64,000 nucleotides of DNA from Oscillatoria salina IIICB1 (GTDB lineage: Bacteria > Cyanobacteriota > Cyanobacteriia > Cyanobacteriales > SIO1D9). Positions within the stretch are counted from its first letter, which is position 1; each line of letters begins with the position of its first letter. Under the pieces are notes generated by a model that saw only the letters and a program-made list of their open reading frames with translations, was not told where the DNA came from and searched no databases. The DNA is taken from contig NZ_JAAHBQ010000014.1 in assembly GCF_020144665.1 (NCBI RefSeq), positions 44,129 to 108,128 on the forward strand. Reading direction: 5' to 3'. The translations under genes and the position numbers were made by a program. Positions 55,834-63,920 of this stretch are shown piece by piece.

Positions 55834-56622
55834 TTAATTCCAGGCGGAAAAATCTTGAGCAAACTGTTGCAAAGATAGTAAACTTATGCTTGGATTTTCC
55901 TGCGCTGTTTGACGATCTTTTTCGGTATTGTAGCCCCAATCGGCTAAATATAAACTAATTGTGTCTAAATCTTTTTGTTTTTGTACCGACTGAAGGGTTT
56001 TCAGTCGATCTTCGACAAACCAAACTTGGAGATCGTCTTTTTCTGCTAGGTTGATAATCTGACGTAAGGTTTGATGTTTGGGAGACTTTGCTTCTTTTCC
56101 AATTATCGACTCTGGGGACAATTCAATTCCTGCTTGTTGTAATAATTTTTTCGCGAAGCGTCCTTCTTTGGTAGTGATAATGAATAATTGAGTTGTGCTA
56201 TTACTAATTACATTTTGCACTTTTGCGACGACACCAGGATAAAAGCGATGCAAACTCAACCAACCATCAAGATCCGTTTTAATCCAATTATCCCTAACAT
56301 TATCTAACTTTGCGCCAATTTCCGCACCAGCTAAATTTTCTGCTGCGACAATTTCCGCCGCCACCTCAGACCAACTTTGTGATATTCTAGCTTGTGGAAA
56401 TCCTAAAATCAGCGATCGCAACAAGATCGGCATTTCCCAGCCTATCTCAATTACCGGGCGTAGTCGATAGAAACTTTCAGCAAATTCCTCTAAATCTTGT
56501 TTACTCTCATTCTCCCAAATAAGTCGATAAGTTTTCACTGTCGTCTGAAAATACTCCTTTAACCCATCACAGACAACACCATCAAAATCCAAAGCTAGAA
56601 TCGTCGGAGCATTCGCTGACAT
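55834..56622 (-). CDS. HAD-superfamily hydrolase
   Basis: About 262 residues from ATG 56622, preceded by AGAGGAATT. The nucleophile motif I is ALDFDGVVCDG, motif II is FIITTKEGRF, and the acidic motif is VWFVEDRLKTLQS. It is a phosphatase-type HAD without a visible large cap. Substrate unknown. It lies just upstream of nurA on the same strand (17-base gap), a likely operon. Confidence 0.88.
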   Translation of the reverse strand: MSANAPTILALDFDGVVCDGLKEYFQTTVKTYRLIWENESKQDLEEFAESFYRLRPVIEIGWEMPILLRSLILGFPQARISQSWSEVAAEIVAAENLAGAEIGAKLDNVRDNWIKTDLDGWLSLHRFYPGVVAKVQNVISNSTTQLFIITTKEGRFAKKLLQQAGIELSPESIIGKEAKSPKHQTLRQIINLAEKDDLQVWFVEDRLKTLQSVQKQKDLDTISLYLADWGYNTEKDRQTAQENPSISLLSLQQFAQDFSAWN

Positions 56623-56661
56623 AATTCCTCTCGCTACAACACCCAAGCTTAATCATGCCAT

Positions 56662-56903
56662 AAATTTAGTTCCCAATCAGTATTCTAGTTCGTAGTCAGC
56701 GCTTTAGCGCTGCCTATTTCCAGCCCACAAACTGACAACTAGAAAAAATCACCAATTTAGTTCCTAACCAGTATTCTAGTTCGTAGTCAGCGCTTTAGCG
56801 CTGCCTATTTCCAGCCCACAAACTGACAACTAGAAAAAATCACCAATTTAGTTCCCAATCAGTATTCTAGTTCGTAGTCAGCGCTTTAGCGCTGCCTATT
56901 TCA
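56662..56903. repeat. three tandem copies of a 91-bp unit
   Basis: TTCGTAGTCAGCG starts about 56689, 56780 and 56871, exactly 91 bases apart. Each copy contains the palindrome AGCGCTTTAGCGCT followed by GCCTATTTC and, except in the last, a TAGAAAAAATCACC tail. One related sequence, GTTCGTAGTCAGCGTTAAAGCGCT, lies near 13867 before the RTX gene. It is a dispersed non-coding repeat family, probably forming hairpins. Confidence 0.9.
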
Positions 56904-57017
56904 AATTCAGTTAATCATCAACTATATATACCAATAGTAAAATTTGTAGAGATATTGCATTTTAGTCTCTACACCAAGTAGTTAAATATTTTCACACATC
57001 ACATACTCTTACTATAT

Positions 57018-57070
57018 AGCGGACAAGGCTTGTCCTGAGCGTAGTCGAATGGATGCCCGCACTCCTAAAA
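57018..57070. repeat. left inverted-repeat copy flanking the Uma2 gene
   Basis: TAGCGGACAAGGCTTGTCCT-GAGCGTAGTCGAATGGATGCCCGCA ends about 40 bases before the Uma2 start. The reverse complement of this sequence is found at about 57969-58018 after the gene. See the finding on flanking inverted repeats. Confidence 0.75.
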
Positions 57071-57107
57071 CAGCTAAAATATAATCATCTCATTAAAGCG
57101 GAAAATC

Positions 57108-57728
57108 ATGGTAAAATCCTTAACAAAAAACTTTACCTTTGCCGAATTTATTACCTGGTATCCTAACACAGAAGAACGCTATGAACTTCATGAGGGAATT
57201 GTTGTCAAAATGCCTAAACCTACTGGGAAACATTCCTCTGTTACTGGCTTCCTCATGGAAGAATTAATCCTGACAATTATCCAAATGGGAAAGCGTGGAA
57301 TTTGGACAATTCCTAGAGAGTCAATTGTGAAGTCAAGCAACGGTAAATCTGGCTATGAACCCGATATTATTGTACTCGATCGCTTGGCGATCGCTAATGA
57401 ACCTCGTTGGGAAACTGAATCAGTAATTGAAAACGCTAGTTCAGTTAAACTTATTGTCGAAGTTGTCAGTACAAATTGGCGAGATGATTATTTCAAAAAA
57501 CGAGCAGATTATGAAGAAATGGGTATTCCTGAATATTGGATTGTTGATTACGCAGCCCTTGGAGGACGGAACTTTCTCGGCAACCCAAAACAACCGAAAT
57601 TATCAGTGTATAATCTTATCGAGGGAGAATATCAAGTTAGTCAATTTCAAGGTACTGAAAGAATTATTTCACCAACATTTACCACATTTAATCTCTCTGC
57701 GGAACAAATTTTTCAAGCTAGTCAGTAA
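57108..57728 (+). CDS. Uma2 (DUF820) family putative nuclease
   Basis: 206 residues with the PD-(D/E)XK-like pattern of Uma2: EERYELHEGIVVKMP (E), GYEPDIIVLD (D) and KLIVEVVSTNWRDDYFKKRADYEEMGIPEYWIVD (E and K). Uma2 genes are very abundant in cyanobacteria, and their role is unproven; nuclease activity is predicted. This one is bracketed by long inverted repeats. The start ATG follows GCGGAAA. Confidence 0.9.
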   Translation: MVKSLTKNFTFAEFITWYPNTEERYELHEGIVVKMPKPTGKHSSVTGFLMEELILTIIQMGKRGIWTIPRESIVKSSNGKSGYEPDIIVLDRLAIANEPRWETESVIENASSVKLIVEVVSTNWRDDYFKKRADYEEMGIPEYWIVDYAALGGRNFLGNPKQPKLSVYNLIEGEYQVSQFQGTERIISPTFTTFNLSAEQIFQASQ

Positions 57729-58306
57729 TTAGTCCGCAATGCTGTTTATTTAAACCTGTTTTTTAATTAGTATTTAAGCAAGTTTATCCTAATTAATCCC
57801 TATAACTAGCTACAATAATGTACAGTAATCTTAGAATAAGCTTTTAGTTTCCATACAGCACATTGATAGTGGGTAAATAAATTAGCTCAGATCCTCATAA
57901 TTAACCATAGCTAAAAAACAGCGACCAAGATAGGATCTACCGCTACAATATTCTACCATTTTAGCTGGTAGTACGGGCATCCATTCGACTACGCTCAGGA
58001 CAAGCCTTGCCCGCTATAATCATCTGTTACCCTAGATGACTAATTAACCGGATTTGATATTATTTCACGCTAGAAATATTTCGCCTTGTCTACCATTTTA
58101 GCTGGTAGTGCGGGCAAGATGCCCGCTATAATCATCTGTTACCCTAGATGACTAATTAACCGGATTTGATATTATTGCACGCTAAAAATATTTCGCCTTG
58201 TCTATTTCCATAAATTTTGATTAAAAATCTATTGACAAAATTTATGGAAATAAACTTTTGATTTATATTTAAGCAAAATCAATTATTTAACCTAGTTTAA
58301 CTATTC
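57729..58306. other. intergenic region after the Uma2 gene
   Basis: 578 bases with no gene, largely made of the tandem repeat at 57953-58202 and AT-rich flanks. It separates the Uma2 gene (plus) and a lipoprotein gene (minus), both reading toward it. Confidence 0.7.
57953..58202. repeat. two tandem copies of a ~115-135-bp repeat
   Basis: CTACCATTTTAGCTGGTAGT starts at about 57953 and 58089. Both copies continue to GCCCGCTATAATCATCTGTT-ACCCTAGATGACTAATTAACC-GGATTTGATATTATT. Copy one has a longer hairpin loop with the CATTCGACTACGCTCAGGACAAG sequence (the inverted-repeat match to 57018); copy two has a short loop with CAAGAT in its place. Confidence 0.85.
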
Positions 58307-59344
58307 TTAATTTAGCGATCGCAAGCTGTTATTTTCCAAAACAAAATATTGAGTTCTTACCCCATTTGGCATATTAATATTTTCTAGATTTTCTGGAGGA
58401 TTAATAACTAACAAACGACTATCTAAACGATGCTTGACACCTAATTCGGAACCAACTTCAGACATAAATACTTTCCCCGTGGAAACATCAACGATCGCAA
58501 TTTGTTGACAAGAACTTCCGCATCCTATCGTAACAACAGCATACTTTCCTGCAAAATTAGCACCATCTTTAACACCTTCTTGTAATGCTGTACGAAATCT
58601 TCGCGCTTGGGGATGACTATTAAGATCCACAGCCGCAGGATTACCTGTAAAAAAATCGTTTACCGGATAATCTTCAAACTGTAAACTAGACTGAGATTTA
58701 TTTACTAATTGCAAAGTATCAATTATACTTGTAAATGCTTGTCTATACTCAGCTTCACTGTCACCACCTTTAGCAAAACCAATAGCAATAATTTGTTGAG
58801 AATTATTTAGAGGAATAACAATATATTCAAATTCATACAATCCTGTTGACTGAAACTTAAAGCCTTCTTTACCAGCAATAGTTATCGGTGTAAAGTTATT
58901 TGGTGCAACAAACCAATTAGTATTTTCTACCCATGCTTGTAACGACAAATTTTGGGGGTTTTGATGGATAGAAACAATAACATTAGGAGGATATTCCCCA
59001 TCTTGATATTTACCAGCCTGAATTGCGCGATCGTCCTTTTGTGTCCATAATTCTACTATATCTAAAACTGAAGACTCTATCGAAGTTCTTCTCTCGTCAA
59101 TAACCAACCCTTGAGGATAGTCGAAACTAAACCCCCATTGCTGATTTTCGTAAGTTGTGTAATTATTGGATACAGGAATTGTTGGTGTTTTGGCAATTGG
59201 TGTCGTAGGGCTAGGATTCCGATCAGTAATTGGTGTGGTAGGAGTAGGATTTTTATCAGATATCGCGTCATCAGTTTCTAGTCTTTCGATTGGTTGTCCC
59301 TGACAAGACCCAAGCAACACTACTAAAATTAAATTTAAGGGCAT
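58307..59344 (-). CDS. lipoprotein of unknown function
   Basis: About 345 residues from the ATG at 59344; an upstream ATG at 59374 adds ten residues. A lipoprotein signal (LILVVLLGSCQGQ) places it in the periplasm or on the outer membrane. A Thr/Pro-rich repeat (DKNPTPTTPITDRNPSPTTP) follows, then a PsbP-like middle part (YENQQWGFSFDYPQGLVID), and a C-terminal domain with FAGKYAVVTIGCGSSCQQIAIVDV, which is widespread as an unnamed module. Function unknown. Confidence 0.8.
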   Translation of the reverse strand: MPLNLILVVLLGSCQGQPIERLETDDAISDKNPTPTTPITDRNPSPTTPIAKTPTIPVSNNYTTYENQQWGFSFDYPQGLVIDERRTSIESSVLDIVELWTQKDDRAIQAGKYQDGEYPPNVIVSIHQNPQNLSLQAWVENTNWFVAPNNFTPITIAGKEGFKFQSTGLYEFEYIVIPLNNSQQIIAIGFAKGGDSEAEYRQAFTSIIDTLQLVNKSQSSLQFEDYPVNDFFTGNPAAVDLNSHPQARRFRTALQEGVKDGANFAGKYAVVTIGCGSSCQQIAIVDVSTGKVFMSEVGSELGVKHRLDSRLLVINPPENLENINMPNGVRTQYFVLENNSLRSLN

Positions 59345-59507
59345 TCGCCAGATTAATAAATTTTCTCTAGACATAGTAAAACCAAAACCAGCTTTTTCGT
59401 GCTTACATACAAGAGCTTAGATTTAGCAGCAGCTAGGTTTGTTCCAGAATTCGTGACTGATAAATTGCTGACGGGTAACTAGCACCCGAGAAACTAGCTT
59501 TAATCAC

Positions 59508-59530
59508 AAAAAAAGACTGCTTGAGCAGCC
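59508..59530 (-). terminator. terminator of tRNA-Gln
   Basis: GGCTGC-TCAA-GCAGTC on the minus strand, followed by seven T, 12 bases after the tRNA end. Confidence 0.82.
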
Positions 59531-59541
59531 TTCCTTCTGAA

Positions 59542-59613
59542 CTGGGGTGCTAGGATTCGAACCTAGGAATGGCGGGACCAAAACCCGCTGCCTTACCGCT
59601 TGGCTACACCCCA
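59542..59613 (-). tRNA. tRNA-Gln (UUG anticodon)
   Basis: The minus strand gives a full cloverleaf: acceptor TGGGGTG pairing with CACCCCA, D arm AGCCAAGCGGTAAGGC, anticodon stem GCGGG-CCCGC with loop TTTTGGT (anticodon TTG), and T arm with GGTTCGAATCC. CCA is not encoded. It has its own terminator. Standard length, 72 bases. Confidence 0.97.
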
Positions 59614-59795
59614 ATGTATTAACCTTTGTTATTGTAGCAGTTATTAACCGAAATGTGTCAAGTATTTTGCGAAATTAATTTCTTCCAGAAGGTCTAAAGC
59701 TGCCAAAACCTTGATGATGCAAGCGATCGCGCCGAAAGCATAACTTTAAATTAGCAAAAATTTTCCCAGAGCGATCGCCAATTCCCGGATTTCAC

Positions 59796-59906
59796 CTACT
59801 GAGAGAGAAAACCTGTCAGCAGTAATGGTAACAGTAACAAAGCGACAACGATAAACAACAGAGTCCCTGGTTCGATATTGATGACATTTTTTTCGCGATC
59901 GCTCAT
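59796..59906 (-). CDS. 36-residue single-helix membrane protein
   Basis: Starts MSDREKNVINIEPG with AGGAAG nine bases before the ATG, and contains one hydrophobic helix (LLFIVVALLLLPLLLTGFL), then SQ and stop. The size and layout resemble small photosynthetic subunits, but the sequence matches none that I recognise. A GCGATCGC site lies in codons 2-4. The surrounding 568-base stretch (59614-60181) has no other gene. Confidence 0.5.
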   Translation of the reverse strand: MSDREKNVINIEPGTLLFIVVALLLLPLLLTGFLSQ

Positions 59907-60181
59907 TTCACTTCCTACAAGTTCTATAATCCCACTCTAGAAGAAGATTGCTTCCCCCATGCTCCTAGCTAAGGAAACTTTACTTAAGAAGGCTAAAACA
60001 ACCCCATCCGAGATTAGCGCGATCGGGGGAATTTACACAAGCATATTTTGCTTTCTACTGGTCAACTACTGTCTAAGTAATTGAAGATTGCACGATCCGG
60101 AAAATTACGCACCAAGACGCAAAGAAATATAGTAAGCTATCAAAATTTAAAGCAGTTATTTCTCCCACCCCAATTTTTGTA

Positions 60182-61495
60182 ATGAATAATACCAAACGTT
60201 CTTGGGTTATATTTTCTCTCGCCAGCGCCTTTTTTTTCACTGCGGGATGTGCTGGACTTCCTTCAGAAGAAGAAACAACAAATATACCACAAACCAGTTC
60301 AAGACAAGAAACTTTACCACCCGAACCACCACCCGAACTACAAGCCAAACCAACTCCTTTACCCGAACCAGAAACAGCAATAGTAGCAGTTAGCATTTCT
60401 CAAGAAATAAATCAAACCAACCCCACCGACGACTTACAACCCATACCTCTCGATAAAGATTTAGCAGGAGAATTTTTAGATATACGCGGAGTTGGTGATG
60501 CAGCAATGGCGCTTACTCACCAACAACCTTTAAACTTAAATCAAAATTTACCTCAAGGAGTTCCCGCCGACTTTGGACAGCGTTTAGATGCCTTTGACCC
60601 CACCGGAAAATCATACCGTGGCGACTTAACTTTTATCAATTGGGAAACCACAGTTGGTACTCGCTGTAACCAATTTTGGGCTCCTTTAGGACCTCGTTCA
60701 TTTGCATTTATGTCCCATCCAGATAACTTAGTTGGTGCTTACGAACGTGGCTTTAATTTAATCGGTTTAGCGAATAATCATACCAGAGATTGTCCCAATG
60801 CCGAAGAAGGCTTAGACGGCGCTGCGGTTTCCGCCCGTCACCTGGAACGTTTGAGTCAAGAAACAAACGCTAACTGGCTTTGGGATGGAGTAGGAACCCA
60901 AAAAGAAGCAACTGTCAAGACTTTAGAAATTAAAGGTCGTCCAGTAAAAGTAGCCTTTGCGAGTTTATATATCGCCGAAGGAGACTGTACCTATGTTACC
61001 TGTATTAAAGACGAATTAACCGTGCTGCGATCGCTACGAGATGCCGACGCAGATATTCGTATTCTCGCGATGCACAGTTGGACAAGCGAAACTCAACAGC
61101 AATTAACTAATATTGGTGTAAAATTCCTGAAACACTTCGACGGAGATATCGTTTTTGGACACGGACCCCACGTTTGGAAACCCGTTCGCGTTGTCGAGTC
61201 AGAAAGAGGCAAAAAAGGCGTAATGTTTGAAAGTTTAGGTAACTTTATTCATCCTTCCTTACTTCCTAGAGCCGAAAATATCATCGGACGTGCTTTGTTC
61301 GATCTAGATACCTTAGAATTGCGTCAAGTCCAAATTATTCCCATCTACGTTGACCGAGTTAGTGTTAGTTTTGGTAGTGCACCTAATCCTACCGCTTTAT
61401 CTGCTAACCTCAATTGGCAATCTGTTAACGATCCTACCTGGCAAAGTGGCGTTAATTCCCAAGTCAAAGCCGCTTACTCGAATATTAGGGACTAG
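60182..61495 (+). CDS. CapA-family (poly-gamma-glutamate capsule type) lipoprotein, copy 1
   Basis: 437 residues with a lipobox signal (ASAFFFTAGCAGLPSEEE), a Pro-rich linker and the CapA/PgsA metallophosphatase-like domain: GVGDAAMAL, FINWETTVG, NLIGLANNHTRDC, GHGPHVWKPV and GVMFESLGNFIHP. In Bacillus, PgsA is needed to make or export poly-gamma-glutamate. Many other bacteria have CapA proteins of unknown substrate. Close paralog of the next gene; repeats lie between them. Confidence 0.9.
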   Translation: MNNTKRSWVIFSLASAFFFTAGCAGLPSEEETTNIPQTSSRQETLPPEPPPELQAKPTPLPEPETAIVAVSISQEINQTNPTDDLQPIPLDKDLAGEFLDIRGVGDAAMALTHQQPLNLNQNLPQGVPADFGQRLDAFDPTGKSYRGDLTFINWETTVGTRCNQFWAPLGPRSFAFMSHPDNLVGAYERGFNLIGLANNHTRDCPNAEEGLDGAAVSARHLERLSQETNANWLWDGVGTQKEATVKTLEIKGRPVKVAFASLYIAEGDCTYVTCIKDELTVLRSLRDADADIRILAMHSWTSETQQQLTNIGVKFLKHFDGDIVFGHGPHVWKPVRVVESERGKKGVMFESLGNFIHPSLLPRAENIIGRALFDLDTLELRQVQIIPIYVDRVSVSFGSAPNPTALSANLNWQSVNDPTWQSGVNSQVKAAYSNIRD

Positions 61496-61712
61496 GAAAT
61501 TGGGAAATTGGGAGAGGGGGAAGACAAGGGAGAGGGGGAGGACAAGGAGGAGGGGGGGGACAAGGGGGAATTAGAATATAAACTGATAACTGCTAACTGT
61601 TCACTGGTAACTGTTCACTGATAACTGAACCCAGTCACCACCTCCCCAGTCACCACCTCCCCAATGTGCTATCTTCTAAACTTGTGACCAATTTGTAAAT
61701 CGTTCGCTTCTC
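61496..61712. repeat. GA-rich and GTTCACTG repeats between the two CapA genes
   Basis: GGGAGAGGGGGAAGACAAGG units, then AACTGATAACTGCTAACTGTT and CCAGTCACCACCTCCCC twice. Same kind as at 42862-43068. Confidence 0.85.
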
Positions 61713-62930
61713 ATGAAAAAAACTAACTTGTTTTGGGCTACAATCCTTTGTCTAGGTGCTTTAGCAGGCGTATCAACTACAACAATGCTAGGGCAATTTT
61801 TCAAAGATTCTCAAGTAACAGCGCAAACGCTTCCCAACCAAGAAAAGCAAACTAATCTCGCAGAAAACCTCAAACCGATACCCTTAGATAACGAACAAGC
61901 AACAGAATTTTTAGATGTGCGGGGTGTAGGTGATGCAGGAATGGCGCTAACCTACAAACAGCCTTTGAGTTTAAATCAAACTTTACCACAAGGAGGATTT
62001 GCTAATTTTGGGCAGCGACTCGATGCACTCGATCCTACTGGTAAATCTTATCGCGGCGATCTAAGCTTTATTAATTGGGAAACTGCGGTAGGAACGCGCT
62101 GTAATAGTTTCCGAGGTAGACCTTCACGTAGTTCTTACGCTTTTGTTTCTCATCCTGATAACTTGCGAGAAGCTTATCTACGCGGCTTTAATTTGATTGG
62201 TTTAGCGAATAACCATAGTTGGGATTGTAACAGTGGCGAAAATGGTTTATATAGTTCTGTGATGACCGCGCAGCACATGACACGCTTAAGCCAGGAAATG
62301 AATGCAAACTGGATTTGGCATGGTGTTGGTTCTCAAAAAGCGGTTGCTCAAGTTCGTACCATGAATGTGAAAGGTAAGCAAATTAGAGTCGCTTTTGCTA
62401 GTTTATACATGGGCGGCGCTTGTAACAATATTACCTGTATTAGTGATAAAAATGCGGTGCTGCGATCGCTCCGGGATGCTAATGCCGATCTTCGTATTCT
62501 CTCTATCCACAGTTGGAATAACGCGACTCAACAACAGTTAGTGAACGCGGGAATTGAATTTATCCGTAGCTATAACGGTGATGTTGTTTTTGGACACGGA
62601 CCTCATGTTTGGGCGCCAGTACGCATCGTTCAATCTAATTCTGGCAAAAAAGGCGTAATGTTTGAAAGTTTGGGTAACTTTATTCATCCTAATCTCGCCG
62701 CGAAACGTAAAGATATGATTGGGCGAGCATTATTTGATTTGGAAACTTTGCAACTACGTCAAGTACAAGGCATTCCTGTTAATGTTAACGCCGCAGTAGC
62801 TAAGTTTGACGGCGCACCTAATCCAGCTTCAATTCCTGCAAATAATTTTAGTTGGTCAGCTATCAACGACCCCAGTTGGCAAAGCGGAACCAGTCCTAGT
62901 GTCCGTGGAGTTTATACCAACGTCAAGTAA
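61713..62930 (+). CDS. CapA-family protein, copy 2
   Basis: 405 residues, with a signal peptide without lipobox Cys (NLFWATILCLGALAGVSTTTML) and then the same CapA domain (GVGDAGMAL, FINWETAVG, NLIGLANNHSWDC, GHGPHVWAPV, GVMFESLGNFIHP). It is a tandem duplicate of the gene at 60182 that lost the lipoprotein anchor or never had it, so the two may sit in different places: one on the membrane, one in the periplasm or secreted. Confidence 0.9.
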   Translation: MKKTNLFWATILCLGALAGVSTTTMLGQFFKDSQVTAQTLPNQEKQTNLAENLKPIPLDNEQATEFLDVRGVGDAGMALTYKQPLSLNQTLPQGGFANFGQRLDALDPTGKSYRGDLSFINWETAVGTRCNSFRGRPSRSSYAFVSHPDNLREAYLRGFNLIGLANNHSWDCNSGENGLYSSVMTAQHMTRLSQEMNANWIWHGVGSQKAVAQVRTMNVKGKQIRVAFASLYMGGACNNITCISDKNAVLRSLRDANADLRILSIHSWNNATQQQLVNAGIEFIRSYNGDVVFGHGPHVWAPVRIVQSNSGKKGVMFESLGNFIHPNLAAKRKDMIGRALFDLETLQLRQVQGIPVNVNAAVAKFDGAPNPASIPANNFSWSAINDPSWQSGTSPSVRGVYTNVK

Positions 62931-62937
62931 TAATCTT

Positions 62938-62961
62938 AGGTGGGTATTTCCCCACCTATTT
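62938..62961 (+). terminator. terminator after the second CapA gene
   Basis: AGGTGGG-TATTTC-CCCACCT followed by ATTTAC, eight bases after the stop codon. Confidence 0.62.
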
Positions 62962-63016
62962 ACTATCTCATTATCAAAGTATTAATTGATAATAAATACC
63001 CATATTTTTGCTAAAT

Positions 63017-63709
63017 TTAATTACTTTTTTGAGTTAATTTTCGGACAAAATCTTGATGTTCCTGGCTCGCTAAACCTTGCTGCAAAATTGCTAAAACCTG
63101 AGCTAAATTTCCCGTTAATAATGCCTCTTTATCTAGCCACAGTCCAGGGAAAACTTGAGAACAAATTATCTTATTGCTATTCGGTTCAAGTTGAACATAT
63201 TCCCCTGATTGTAACCTAAACCAATCAAATTCGCCGTCATCAACTCGCCACACTAAATATTCTTGTACTTGATTGCGGCGATACACTTTAAGTTTTTGAT
63301 GCAAATCGATTGAAACACTGCTAGCAGCAATTTCGACAATTAATTCTGGCGCACCTTCTACATAGCCATCCTCACTAATTGTAGATTGTCCTCCTACTTT
63401 AATTCTTAATAGTGCATCGGGTTGAGGTTCGTTATCAAGGTCGAGACGTACAGTAGCATTATCTCCTAATTCAATTTCTGGGGTTGCTGACCAATAATTT
63501 CCTAACCAAGTGATGATTTTAGCGTGAGGATTGCCATGATTGGTAATTCTTAAAGGAGATGCCATATAAACGATCCCTTCAATTAATTCTGCCTTCTTTA
63601 AATCGGGCATAGCAGCATAGCGTCGCTCAAATTCAGTCCGATTTAGTTTATCTCCGTTTTCTAAGGGAGGAATCTTTAATTTAGGAGAAATTCTGTTAGT
63701 AGCTTGCAT
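63017..63709 (-). CDS. Uma2 (DUF820) family putative nuclease, second copy
   Basis: 230 residues: FERRYAAMPDLKKAELIEGIVYMASP, QPDALLRI (D), PELIVEIAASSVSIDLHQKLKVYRRNQVQEYLVWRVDD (E and K). Related in family but not close to the gene at 57108. The C-terminal extension (LAQVLAILQQGLASQEHQDFV) is typical of one Uma2 subgroup. Confidence 0.92.
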   Translation of the reverse strand: MQATNRISPKLKIPPLENGDKLNRTEFERRYAAMPDLKKAELIEGIVYMASPLRITNHGNPHAKIITWLGNYWSATPEIELGDNATVRLDLDNEPQPDALLRIKVGGQSTISEDGYVEGAPELIVEIAASSVSIDLHQKLKVYRRNQVQEYLVWRVDDGEFDWFRLQSGEYVQLEPNSNKIICSQVFPGLWLDKEALLTGNLAQVLAILQQGLASQEHQDFVRKLTQKSN

Positions 63710-63863
63710 ATTTTTATCGAAAATAAATAACTCGGATATCCTTTTATTTTAGCAAATATATGCTACTGAAAAGATAAATTATTTCAGAAAAATTAGCTGG
63801 GCGATTAGACTAGGTTTCACCAATTTAGTCGTAATTTAACAAATTTGGCGATGCTGGCTTAAA

Positions 63864-63916
63864 GTATATTCAAAAAATGTATATACTAGAAAAAGTAGAT
63901 GTATATTCAAAAAACG
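63864..63916 (+). promoter_or_regulatory. two direct repeats before the last gene
   Basis: GTATATTCAAAAAA occurs at 63864-63877 and 63903-63916, 39 bases apart, around TGTATATACT, which may hold a -10 element (TATACT). They could be operator sites for the regulator that starts at 63921. Confidence 0.45.
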
Positions 63917-63920
63917 ATAT

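Noticed and set aside
56662..56903. Tandem 91-bp repeats as a possible CRISPR array
   Set aside because: The units are long, nearly identical throughout, and have no unique spacers; no cas genes are nearby.
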